In this document: one piece after another, positions 53,601-64,000 of the stretch
How positions within the stretch are numbered: the first letter of the stretch is position 1
How the letters are laid out: each line of letters opens with the position of its first letter
Source of the DNA: Zonotrichia leucophrys gambelii
Taxonomy: Eukaryota > Chordata > Aves > Passeriformes > Passerellidae
Direction: 5' to 3'
DNA length: 64,000 nucleotides
NCBI RefSeq assembly: GCF_028769735.1
Contig: NC_088169.1
Span: 46,909,229 to 46,973,228, forward strand
Position numbers and translations under genes: made by a program
The notes under the pieces: model-generated
Databases searched by the model: none
What the model saw: only the letters and a program-made list of their open reading frames with translations
What the model was told of the DNA's origin: nothing

Positions 53601-55456
53601 ATTTTAAAAATTTAATAAAAAGCCAATGTGTAATTTCAGTCAACCTCAAATGCAATGACCTAAAGGCTCTCGGGTTCATTGAAAGGCATTGATTGTCCAT
53701 TCACCTTCTTTTTATTTTTTCAAGGTAAGGTGATGTCCAGAGCCAGTCTGCCAAGGGGTCCTACCAGCTTCTTTACTGAATTGCCTAAAAATCACACAAA
53801 AGCATGTGATGTTTTTTTATCTTGAGGAAGAAGTATGATTTGGGTGTAGTCACTGTCAGGTAATTCTTTGCCTTTGACTGAGAACACCACCTACAAACCC
53901 CAAGAGAAATTGAAAATAGATACAAATGTAAATCTCATGCTTTTAAGAAGCACAATGATTAAAGGCTTTTACCTCTTCCTAAAGCTAAAATAATAGCTAA
54001 ATCAGTGTCAGAATCATGAAAAAGTTGTAGAATTCTTGGAATAATTCACACAATGTGAGAATAAGCACAAGTAGTATGATAACAGCATGATGATAAATAA
54101 ACAGATGCAATAAAAATCACCAGTCATACACTGTTTTTAGAACTATTATTATCAGAATTCATGCAAAACATTTGTTAAAACAAATTTAACATTAGCAGTG
54201 AGGATTGGGAATGATTAAATAAAAGACAGAATGTAGACAAGTCAATCTCATGGTGTTAGTATTCATCATCAGTAATGCTAACTTTTATTGCTACTCAATA
54301 AAATAAAAATACTGTGGACCCCAAATCAGAAGTTTTAAAATGTTTCTTACTAGAAAAGCTTACCTAACATTCATGGTCTTTAATTTCTGTTAATAAATAG
54401 ATGAAGAACAGGGTATAAATTTTAATATGGATAATTTCTCCAACTGTGTACCTTCTGCAGATATGTGTATGTATATATTCTATTTTTCTGACTGAGAGTA
54501 TATGACTGTAAATTGTTACACTACCTTTGCATCTACAATCCCCATTTGAGACTGACATGCTAGTTGGTTAACTGCTATACAAATTTAAAATCAATATTTT
54601 GTCCAAAGCATATATGTCAAAAAAATTCTGAGAGAATGATGGTTTAAACTTTTGGATACAATATCTAGTAATTAGTGTAATAAAACCAACTAAAATGATT
54701 TATTAATTGTATTTGGTAAAGAAAAAATATTTGTTCCCTGTGTGTTTTCATTGGTAATGAGAAATAAAACAAGAGTTTGAGAAAGAAAAAGAGGCATATA
54801 TCAGCATACATCTGCAGCCTACTATATAAACAAAATGAATTCCACTAACTTCTGTTTTGGAACATGGAGCAGCTAACATAGGCTAATATGATTAGAATGA
54901 ACATGGCTATTATAGATATCAGATAATATCCCACTGATTAAATTTGCTGAAACCGATTATAATTAAGAACCATACAGACTTTTCTAATGGGCATAATTAG
55001 GCTAAACAGATTAATAAATAAATAGATAAATAAAAGCAATGCTAAGATTTGCTTTTAATAGCACCAAAAATGAAAGTGTTTTTAATTGTAAGTTCCTGCT
55101 GGTTTTGAAAATTTTGGATATCTCAGTTTTCCTTAAAGTGGGATGTCTTCTTATTCGTGTTCTTATTCGTGTTAGTTTCATATCTTAATTCTCTTCAACC
55201 TTTATGAAGAAAATTTTCTACTAGCTGCTTTTCAATATTAGCAAGGAGTATATGTTAGTGAAAAACTGCTACAAACTGGGAAGACCAGTTATGTCCTTTA
55301 TTGTCACTGGTGACTGAAATCACAAAAGAGAATTAAAACAAATCCTAATTATTTTTTTTCTACAACCATTTTTTTTTGCATGGTGTTTCACTGAACTGAC
55401 TGCAGCTCCTCAGTGAATATGAAGAAGTCTGGAGAGTTTAGGGTTAAGTTAGTATC
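47613..55456. other. AT-rich non-coding DNA, no gene seen
   Basis: There are only short chance open frames. Small features are a 12-bp tandem repeat at 55148-55171, ATAA/ATAG-type simple sequence near 55009-55036, and an A-rich stretch near 51799-51830. No CR1 or LTR wording was recognised on either strand. Probably intergenic or intronic. Confidence 0.65.
55148..55171 (+). repeat. 12-bp perfect tandem repeat
   Basis: TTCTTATTCGTG occurs twice in direct succession. This is a simple duplication in non-coding DNA. Confidence 0.8.
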
Positions 55457-55556
55457 TGCACTGAGTTTGTATGGCCAGATTTTCATAGCTGGGGGGCTAT
55501 AGGGTGGGTTCTATGTGAAGTTACCTAAAGCTTCCACCATGACCTGCAGAACCCTG

Positions 55557-56105
55557 TCAGCTCCAAGATGGATGTCCTACTGGACAAGGCTGGGCCAAAT
55601 GAAAAAGACAGTAACTCTGCTGTGATAACATATTTAAGAAGAAAAAAATGTTATTGAGCAGATGTAATCTTGGCCAGAGAAGATCAGAGTAAGAATGTGC
55701 AAGAGGAACAACTCTGCAGACACCAAGGTTGGTGAAGGAAGGACAGGAGATGCTCCAGGTTCCAGAGCAGAGATTTCCCCTTCCAGGCTGCTGTCCCCTG
55801 CAGCCCCTGGTGCAGACCATGGTGAAGCAGCTGTGCTCCTGCAGCCCATGGAGGACCATGGGGATGCAGAGATCCATCTGCAGCTCTTGGAGGAAACCCA
55901 TGCCAGAGAAGGTGGGTGCCCGAGAGGAGGCTGTGATCCTGTGGGAGGCCCATACTGGAACAGGCTCCTGGCAGGGACTTGCAGGCATGGGGAGATAGAA
56001 GCCCAAGCTGGAGTGGTTTTCTGGTAGGACTTGTGACTCCATGGAGGGTTTATGCTGGAGAAGCCTGTCCTTAAAGAGCTTTACTCTGTGGAAGAGTGAC
56101 CCCAC
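55557..56105 (-). other. 182-codon open frame antisense to the large LTR, not a host gene
   Basis: The frame runs against the LTR orientation, as in copy A. It includes LQELQMDLCIPM and LQEHSCFTMVCTRGCRG, which align with copy A's frame. Downstream of that block the alignment to copy A moves into another frame (55634-55849), so an indel has shifted the reading frame and the similar total lengths (182 and 183) are partly coincidental. No known domain is present. I read this as a by-product of GC-rich LTR repeats. Confidence 0.7.
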
Positions 56106-56188
56106 TGCAGAGAATTGAGGGGTACTATTGTCCTTGGAATAGACTCACTCTGCAGGAGGTTGCAGAGAGTGGTTGCTCTGAGATGGAC

Positions 56189-56254
56189 TCACATAGGAGA
56201 AGTCCATGGAGGACTCTCTCCTCACATAGGAGAAGTCCATGGAGGACTCTCTCC
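56189..56254 (+). repeat. 33-bp perfect tandem duplication inside LTR copy B
   Basis: The unit beginning TCACATAGGAGAAGTCCATG occurs twice head to tail (56189-56221, 56222-56254) without a mismatch. It lies in the degenerate-repeat part of the LTR, where units of this type recur. Because 33 is a multiple of three, overlapping open frames stay open. Confidence 0.92.
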
Positions 56255-56634
56255 TGTGGGAGGAATCCCACACTGGAGCAGGGGAACTACTCCTCTCTGA
56301 GCAGCGGCAGAAACAACAGGTGATGAATTGACCAAAACCCCCATTCCCTGTCTCTCTGAGCTAATGGGGGAAGAGGTAGAGCTGGGAAGGAGGGAGAGGT
56401 TGGGGGAAGGTGTTTTTAATGTCTTTACTTCTCATTATCCTGTTCTTATTTTGTAAGCAATAAACACTCCATAGCTCTAATTTGAGCCTGTTTTGCCTGT
56501 GATGATATTTGATGAATGATTTCTCCTGGTCCTTATCTCAACCTTTGTTATTTTCTCTCCCCTATCCAGCTGTGGAGAGGAGTGAGAGAGAGGTGGATGA
56601 GTGCCTGATATCCAACCAGGGTCAACCCACTACA

Positions 56635-59600
56635 TCATCTCTTATTATCTTCTATAAATGTAATTGGTACAATAATTGAAGTAGCATGAAATGGGGAAAG
56701 GAAGGATGAGAGATAGGGTTCCTTTTCTGTAGTCATGATGCAACATTTAGCATATGTGATATAAACTTAAGAGGCTTACTATCTTTTGAATAATTGGAAT
56801 TTTTGCATTGCATATCTTCTCAGTGTTCTGAATGCATACTATTAAAAAACAATACTAGTAAATGAATAAGGAGAAAGAGCTGCTACATCAGTGCATCTAT
56901 AGTGATGGAACAATTCAGATGGCAAAGCAAATACATATATCTTGCTTTGAAACTGTGCATTTCTTTAATTACAAAAAAAAAAAAAAGTAGTTTTGTAAGT
57001 TCTTCAGAAACATCATTCTCTATACATTACTAATGCAATTTTTATTAGGAATATTGCAGTAAGTTTCTTTCATAACAGACAAAAGTTAATTGGGAGATTA
57101 CTACTTTGAGGCTTTAGGTCTATGTTTAAGATGAAATCACACTGAAAATAAAGACCTCTGTGCAAAGAAATTAACTGCCTATTTTTCATTCTTAACAGTT
57201 AAAGGAATTTTAATAAGGTTACATCTAAACCACTAGCTGGTACACTGTGCAATGACCAAGAGTCCTGGTCTCATAATAATTGCCAATCGAAAGCTCTCTT
57301 GTTGTGAACCCTCCCTCTCTTCTTTCTTGGTCTAGTTTTTCTTCTGATGAGTTTTATGTACAATAAGAATATGAAAGTGGTTTTATATCTATCATGAAAT
57401 TTGTAAATGTTCAAGATGCAGATCTGGATTTAAAAGATGGGAGCTGCTCCATCAGGTCAAAGTCTTATGTCTTCCAGAAATTGCTTTGCCTACATCAAAC
57501 TTATCTTTAATTAAAAAAAAAAAAAACCAAAAAAACTGTTAATCTGAGAAGAAAAATGTCACTAATATGATATATATAGAATAAGCACTTCCAAATCTTA
57601 CAGGAGAAAATGTCATTTGTATTCATGGATAGATTTGTTATACTGAAAATACACTCACCCATTTCTACAGGTAATGAGAAAATGGCAAACAAAACTACTG
57701 TTGAAGACAGTGTGTATACAAAGACTGGAAGAAGAGTACCTCGGATGGAGTAATGGAAGTCAAAGGAAATCTTGATGTGGATGAACTTAGTTTTATATTT
57801 AGAAATTAAAATAAGTTTAAATATTTGTTTTTGAAAATGTCTTTCCATTGTAGATAACTGGCATAGAGTTTTAGTTAATTTTTTAACACAGATTTTATTT
57901 GCTATATTTTTATTCTTTGGGTTTACTTTTTTTTAATTTACTGTATTTTTTAGAGTATTTTGAGGAGTCTAGTCAAGCTGTTCAAGTTTTAGGCGACTGT
58001 GAGTGTAACAATTTTGAAAAAGATTTTGAAGTGTCCATTAAAATCAATGTTAAAAAATGTTGTGACATTATGATCTAAAGATAAGACATTCTATGTAACA
58101 ACATCACTAAGTTTAAAATTGGCTAAATGACACATTCTTTTCTTAATGATTCATTCACTTCACAGAACCTCACAGAAATCTTTATGTTCTCTTTAGCTTG
58201 AGATTAAATGAATCACAGGTTTTTGCCACATAAGACTGCAGGCATTTATAGAATACAGTCATTTATAAATATTTATTTCTGAAAAAAGAAGGAAAATCTT
58301 TTAATGAATATCTCTCAAATAGGTGTTATTTTGGGGCAGAAAGTTCTTGGTCTTTTTTTAACCACTATTAAATAGAGAAAATTCAAAATGGTATCTTGTC
58401 TTTTTTCTTTGGTATTTCATGCCACAAGTGATGAAACCTTAGTCTTCAGTAGTCCTCTTATTTGTGTAAATGGCAATAAATTCAAAAGAGAAATTTCTGA
58501 GAAATTTTTACAGCTTGTACAAACAAACATAAAGTCATGCATTATGATTAAACTATGATTACTGTTTACAAGGAGAATCGAATGAGACAAATAGCAGTAA
58601 AAAAGTTTAAAGAAGGAAGGCTGATATTGAACAACAATGTTGAAAGCTACCGGTGTCTTTTAGAAGCATAGATAAGTGGGAAGAAGTTGACTTATGAGTA
58701 ATTCTGCACTGACTATTTAATATCAACAAGCCTTGCTACAGATGTTCACTGGAAGGTCAAAATTTCAATATTGCATAATGCTGAACATTGGTAGGAGTGC
58801 AGGACTAAATCTGCCAACGTGTAAAGTGAGGCAATTCTGCACTTTAGGTTGCCTACCTCCGCTGTATACCACCACCTCCTGAAGTCCCAAAAGACTGGTG
58901 CCTTGGAGAACAACTTGTGAGAACACACAGTGTGGAATGAGAAACAAATCAAGCTATGGGAATACTGAATAAATCAGGAAAGAAACAAATGCTTAAGAGA
59001 GTGATCTCATGCTTGAAAAGGGTTCATGCTTGGTTAGAAGTAGGATGTCCCTTGGCCATAAGAAGGAGTGTAATACAGAGAGAGAAGAGCCTACATTCAC
59101 ATTTCTGAGGAAAGCTATATCACAAAGCTATTCGTGGTCGACAGGCCAAGATTTTCAGAGTAGATTGTGCACCCTGAACATCATCCTGTTTAGGACATCT
59201 CTGAGAGATTTTCTTTTCCAGTTCTATAGGCTTAAAATACTCTGAGAATCATGTCTGAGTTTACCACGGTAGTGATTTCACGGTGTGATGGCAAAGCTAT
59301 TTGTTGCATGTCACAGCAGAGTGTCAGTGCTCAGTGGTCCACAGTCTGAGTGAGCACTGTGGTGGGGGGCTGTGAAAGCCAGAGTTAGTCAAGTCTGACT
59401 CATGATATGTAGACTGTGCTTGAAGGAGCATATAATACCCAAAACTGCAACCAGATTCAGACTCGAAGGAACCCATTTGCTTCATCTATAAAGCAGACCT
59501 GTAATGAAGTAGAACACATGATTTTTCAGAATGGAATTTCACTTCAGAATTAATTAAATTATTTTTAAGATGTTGGTAGGTTTCAAACACACAGTTTACC

Positions 59601-60782
59601 TATATTTTCTCAATTCTATTTTTATGCCCTTACAAATTCTACTTCATCTCACCCAGCCTGAAGATATTTGAGCTTCAGAACTTTTTTCCCCTAATTTCTC
59701 TTTTTTCCTCATTTTTATTTTGAAGAATAAACATCTGACTAAATATATTCAGGTTTTGCATTAGCATTCAGAATATCAGTATAGATGTTACTCTACATTT
59801 ATATTGAAATAATAATCTCACTTTCAAAACAGTTAAAACTGGTGAGAATAAGCAACTTAACGGTAACAGAAGCATGCATAACTAATCTTTTTACTGCATG
59901 GAACGTAAGAGAATGGAAACAACAGAAGCAACAGCCATGTAATCCAGTTTTGAATTTTCGATTTATTGAGAAGTTTGGGATTAGCTTTAAAAAAACCCTA
60001 TTAATTTAAAGGGAAAAGAAATTAAACCTGTTAATAAATGCAAGGTTATTGAATCAGAATAGCAAATGGACGCCCATTACAAATGGTATCTTAGCTATGG
60101 TGAGACACACCCACTTTGCTACATATGAGTAAAAAGAAATTCATGCATTTTAAAAAGTGAGCAAATCTTTTGTGCAGTAAATATGCCATCTTTCCTTTGA
60201 TAGTATTGAGTTTGAAAGTGTTCCTTTAGGGTAACTTCCATTTCAGTGAAAGAGACAATAGTATCACATTCTAAAATGTAAATACTTAGTACAGAGTAAA
60301 TTAATTTAGTTTCTTTTACTTTAACTTTTTTCCCATATATATACTCTGAAGCAAAAAGTCAGATTGCTTGTCTTGGATTGCATGAACACCCTCGGAAACC
60401 CACTATAGTCTGCTCAGTTCAGAGTTGTTAACTTGAGAAGGTGGTAGAACTGAGAACAGTTCCAAAACTGTAGTTCATGTGCTCAACTTAAGCAGAAGTA
60501 AACCCAAATTCCCTTACAAAATTTTAGGTATCCCTGGACCTGCTTTCTAGAGGTTGACATGAAATGACATACTTCATAATTTGCCATTATTGAAGTATTG
60601 CAACTGTTTCTGGCATTGTCAATACATGATGATTAAAAGAGGCAAAAAAAAAGCTATCTTTATGCTACATTATTTGAATATACTGTAAATTAATTACACT
60701 CTCATTTGTATATAAATGTAATGCCTTGCATTTATATAATATCTGTTTTGCAATGTAGTCAGACCCAAAGATTTTGGACTTA
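56635..60782. other. AT-rich non-coding DNA, no gene seen
   Basis: The open frames are short; the longest is 113 codons on the minus strand (57507-57848) and is rich in F, I, L and S. A-runs occur near 56972 and 57512. No CR1 or LTR wording was recognised. Confidence 0.65.
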
Positions 60783-61062
60783 CAGAACGACAGAATGGTT
60801 GAGTTTTGAAGAGCCTTCTAGAGATCATTTTGTCCAAGCACACTGCTGAAACAGGGACACCTAGATTCAGTTGTCCAGAGCATATCCAGATGGCTTTTTA
60901 ATATCTCCAAGTAGAGACATTTCACATCCTCTCTGTGAAACCTGGGCCAATGCTCAGTTACCTCAGGGTAAAGTTCCCCCCTTATCTATTAGCAACACTT
61001 TGCTTAAGGCAGCCCAGGATAGCATTCACAGTCTTTGCTGCACGCACTTTCTTGCTTGTCTT
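60783..61062 (-). mobile_element. CR1 LINE 3' fragment with internal deletion
   Basis: The 3' tail is at 60783 (CAGAACGACAGAATGG). On the minus strand the order is a GGGCTGCCTTAAGCAAAGTG block, a jump, then GAGCATTGGCCCAGG, AGAGAGGATGTGAAATGTC, GGAGATATTAAAAAGCC and TGATCTCTAGAAGG. Several hundred bases of CR1 consensus are missing near 60960-60980, so the copy is internally deleted as well as 5'-truncated. Confidence 0.87.
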
Positions 61063-61079
61063 TGAATCAGGAATCAGGA

Positions 61080-61586
61080 AAAAATTAGTAAACCTTGTGA
61101 GTTGATACAAGAACAATTTAATAATTGAAACAAAGTAAAAAATAATACTGATAATACTAATCATAATGACAACACCCATATTAATTTAGTAAAGAAAAGA
61201 CAGAGAAGAATAAAACCCAAGGAAAACAAGTGGTGCATAATACAATTGCTCACTACCTGCTGACCAATGCTCAGCTTGCCTCCAAGCAGTGATCAGTGAC
61301 TCCTGCCCAACTCCCCCAGTTTATATTCTGAGAACAATATTCTGTGGTGTGGATTATACCTTTGATCAGTTCAGGTGAAGTGTCCTGTCCATGTTCTCCC
61401 TCCAGCTTCCTCTGCACCTGCTCAGTGGCAAAGCATGGGAAACTACAAACTCCTTGACTTAGGGTAAGAACAGCTTAGTAACAACCCAAGCACCAGTGTG
61501 TTATCAACATTATTCTCACCCTAAATTCAAAACACAGCACTGAACCAGCTACGAGGAAGAAAATTATTCCATCTAAAACCAGGACA
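61080..61586 (-). mobile_element. Avian ERV solo LTR, about 0.5 kb
   Basis: On the minus strand it starts TGTCCTGGTTTTAGATGG and continues AATTTTCTTCCTCGTAGCTGG and AATAATGTTGATAACACACTG. A TATA box (TATAAA, 61320-61325 on the minus strand) precedes CTGGGGGAGTTGG, and the end shows ATTAAATTG and ATCAACTCACAAGG. This wording matches a very common bird LTR family as I remember it. The 3' boundary is uncertain by about 20 bases. It sits between two minus-strand CR1 copies. Confidence 0.88.
61320..61325 (-). promoter_or_regulatory. TATA box of the solo LTR
   Basis: TATAAA on the minus strand (TTTATA on the plus strand) lies about 265 bp inside the LTR, just before the CTGGGGGAGTTGG block. This is where the family's transcription start region is expected. 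Whether it is still active is unknown. Confidence 0.6.
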
Positions 61587-61594
61587 AAGGATCA

Positions 61595-62035
61595 AAATCA
61601 CAGAATCACAGAATAAAAGAGTATGCTGAGTTGGAAGGGATCTACAAGAATCACAAGAATCATCAAGTCCAACTCTTGGCCCTGCACAGCATCATACCCA
61701 AGAGCCACATCACGTGCCTGAGAGTACTGTCCAAATATTTCTTGAACTCTGTTAGGCTTGGTGCTGCTACCACTACCCTGGGGATCCCATTCCAGTCATC
61801 AACTACCCTCTAGGTGAAGAAAGTTTTTCTAATATCCACACCTACCCTAACACAGTTTCAGTTCATTTCCTCGGGTTCTATCACTGGTCACTACAGAGAA
61901 GAGACCAGTGTCTGCCCCTCACAAGGAAGTTGTGACTGCAATGAGGTCTGTCCTCAGTCTTCCAGGCTGAACAGACCAAGTGACCTCAACTGCCTCTCAC
62001 ACAGCTTCCCCTCAAGGCCCTGTATCAATGTTGAT
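61595..62035 (-). mobile_element. CR1 LINE 3' fragment
   Basis: In reverse complement the CR1 tail is AATCACAGAATCACAGAATA, followed by GAGTTGGAAGGGATCTACAA, AAGTCCAACTCTTGGCCCTGC, CTTGGTGCTGCTACCACTACC and GGGGATCCCATTCCAGT. It fades near CTTCCCCTCAAGGCCCTG. The tail octamers are well kept. This is a different subfamily from the copy at 60783. The 82- and 60-codon frames here are CR1 noise. Confidence 0.93.
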
Positions 62036-63480
62036 CACTGGAAGAAAATTCTGCTTCAGTAGGCAGGACAAAATAGCATCTCCACTTTTCATCAAAGATC
62101 TGTTGTTCTTTGTTATGGAAGGAACATGCATAGAAAATCTGTTCACCAGAGTGAGACCTTTGAGTTTTCATTAAACTCACAAAGTACACGCTCATTCACA
62201 GTTCCCTCAAACACCAGTTCACCTCTGCCCAACACCCCTTCCTAGATGGTGGGTCCTCTTAACTACTCCACAGATTCCCTACCTGCCAAGTGGTTCATTT
62301 TGGTGCTCTCTGGGAACAAATAGAACTCAGATGCTTGTCACACATGCTCTTTACATTTGCAAGTCAGCCTGGCACACCAGCACGAAACCTTGCCTGTCTG
62401 AATATCCCATGACAGACCCAGGCCAGCCACTACTTGCTGACTGTTCCAGCTTGAAGCTTGCTGGCAGACAAACATGCACAGCCAATGCACACCAGGCGTG
62501 GGGAAGGTACAGACATTTTCCCCTATCGGTCAGCACCAGGCCTATGGGCGTTTACCCGTGGTCCTGCCTATTTGCCCTGCAGTAACTGAACACCTCACCA
62601 GCCTCGCTCATCCTGGTCCCTCTCAGTACCTGAACTTGAGACCTCCACTCATTCCAGTAGTTTATAATAGAGTCCAGGGGCATCTACAGTGTTACTGGAT
62701 ATTACACTGTTAACATACTTTCTGTCACAACACGTTAGCACTCTGTAGGTAGGCATTTATCGTTGGCAATCCTGAAGGTCCTTCCCTGTTGTTTCAACAA
62801 ACTGTGCTAAGCATTACTCTGGATGTGTAAATTCTTATTGAACTTGGTCAGACCTATAGTATTGGCTTGGCAAATCACACTATTCATTATCAATATTCAA
62901 TCTGGCATCCCACAAGTATATATTGAATGCTACCAGATCTATGGTGTTGAAACTGCACTATTTGTGGATCTGTTCTCATGAAATTTCTTATTGAACATTA
63001 CCAGACTTATATTGCTGAATTGGCTATAATCAGAATTAAGCCCAGCCACAGCGTGTCCCTCTCATCTCCTAGGACTAGCTGGAATGCAACAGGGTTTATC
63101 TTCTGCCAAATTTCTACATCTTTAATGCAAAAATGACATGTCCAGGGAGAAGCTTTGGCATATCCAGCTACAGACATTGAGAATCACTTTGTTCCTGTTG
63201 CTTGCACCACAGGCCTGGGATCACCTACATTTCCTGTCTGACTCCTGTTGATGTTCTATATCCACTCACACTGGTCTCCCACGTGGCTAGCACTTAGTCC
63301 TAAAAGCACTCCCACACTCACCAAGTAGAGAATGAGATTATACAGACAGATAGCTAAGAGATGCAATAAGAAGACAGGAAAGACTGCAGTGATTATGTGG
63401 AAGACTAAAAGAGAAACTGACTGAATACAGTGTGACTGGCAGGTTTTATACCACTTTTTGACTTTTCTCCAATTTTTTTT
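62036..63480. other. GC-richer repeat-like segment, unassigned
   Basis: Composition and CpG content are above those of the flanks, especially at 62330-62650. On the minus strand TATAAAACCT (63441-63450) lies upstream of a stretch that could be an LTR or ERV leader, but no paired ends or poly(A) signal were convincing. Open frames up to 84 codons resemble nothing I know. An old ERV or LTR of an unrecognised family is my best guess. Confidence 0.3.
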
Positions 63481-64000
63481 TCCCCAGTCCCATTATTCTA
63501 AACGTTCATTTTTAAGTTTTGCACAGGCCCACAGCTGCACCCATCAAATATCCTCATGTTTCTTTTTTTCCCCCTTTTTTCATTCTTATCAATTGCAAAA
63601 TCACCTTTGTCCTTTCCAGCTGTGTCTGCAGTTTCTTTACAAATCATCGATTACTGGGTGTAGACTTTTGGCCTTTAACATTGTCTACATTATCCCTTGT
63701 CTTTCAGCTTTCTATCTCTCCATGGTTTTGCTTATCTCTTTACTTATTATCCCCTTGCATTGAAAGGTCCTTGATTGGATAAACTCAGTGAAGCAGTCAG
63801 TCTCAATTTCCACATATCTTTATGGATCATGGCCTATGACATTGCCAGCTCTCTCAGCACCTGTGTGTGACCAAAAGCAGGTCTCCTGGACTTGTGCACT
63901 GTAGAAACATATGCTAGTCTGACCCTTCTCGACTGAAAAGCAATGTTTTCATTACTTCAGGATTTTCTACAGCAAAGATGAATTTCATCAGTGAAGACCA
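63481..64000. other. Pyrimidine-rich to ordinary non-coding sequence
   Basis: T- and C-rich runs at 63471-63484 and 63561-63580 produce 101- and 87-codon chance frames (63458-63763 and 63519-63782) rich in S, F and L. No gene or repeat was recognised up to the window edge. Confidence 0.5.

Larger units (their letters stand above)
55457..56634 (+). mobile_element. Large avian ERV LTR (about 1.2 kb), copy B
   Basis: It starts TGCACTGAGTTTG, close to the TGTATTGGGTTTG of copy A, and ends GGGTCAACCCACTACA. The poly(A) signal AATAAA is at 56459-56464, about 170 bases before the end. It is followed by CCTTATCTCAACC and TTTTCTCTCCCCTATCCAGC, typical of the 3' part of this family. The middle consists of short degenerate repeats (GGAGAAG, CTCCTGTGGGAGG and similar). 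Copy A lies 14 kb away in opposite orientation. No clear target duplication or internal genes were seen. Confidence 0.88.

Noticed and set aside
53690..53780. TTTTTTCAAGGTAAGG as a possible splice junction pair
   Set aside because: Acceptor- and donor-like strings are adjacent with no open exon between them; a chance match.
1..64000. CRISPR array, operon, tRNA or rRNA genes
   Set aside because: No regularly spaced repeats, cloverleaf-type sequence or rRNA wording was seen, and the genome type (bird) makes CRISPR and operons irrelevant.

Overview
The window looks like bird nuclear DNA, most likely from a songbird. It is AT-rich, has no open reading frame that resembles a host gene, and its recognisable content is almost all CR1 LINE fragments and solo LTRs of avian endogenous retroviruses. 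CR1 3' ends with the typical ATTCTATG-like terminus and the consensus CR1 wording are easy to see. The five LTR-like blocks belong to families I know from bird genomes. CR1 alone would also allow turtles or crocodilians; the LTR types make a bird much more likely. Family assignments come from memory of the repeat consensus sequences, not from a search.

Layout. Positions 1-18354 are AT-rich unique-looking DNA with only small hairpins, short microsatellites and one GC-richer patch (about 12240-12660). At 18355-19745 a sense-strand CR1 fragment, covering the end of the reverse transcriptase region and the 3' part, is split by a 389-bp solo LTR with a CACC target duplication on both sides. Positions 19746-34254 are again AT-rich and contain a long pure-pyrimidine tract at 32292-32428. 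A CR1 3' end followed by a probable LTR lies at 34255-35150. Positions 40655-47612 are a repeat-dense block: a roughly 1-kb LTR, a recent 118-bp tandem duplication, a GC-rich segment broken by a second copy of the 18.9-kb LTR family, and three CR1 3' fragments in both orientations. A 1.2-kb LTR at 55457-56634 is of the same family as the one at 40655 but in opposite orientation. The last 3.2 kb holds CR1 - LTR - CR1, all on the minus strand, and then an unidentified GC-richer stretch.

Nothing suggests an operon, a multi-gene system or an active mobile element. The region is best read as an intergenic or deep intronic gene-poor segment in which transposons of several ages have accumulated. The most informative observations are the nested LTR insertion with matching target duplication, the long antisense open frames in the two copies of the large LTR, the recent 118-bp tandem duplication, and two GC-richer segments (43980-44770 and 62036-63480) that I could not assign. 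No convincing new biological system was found.
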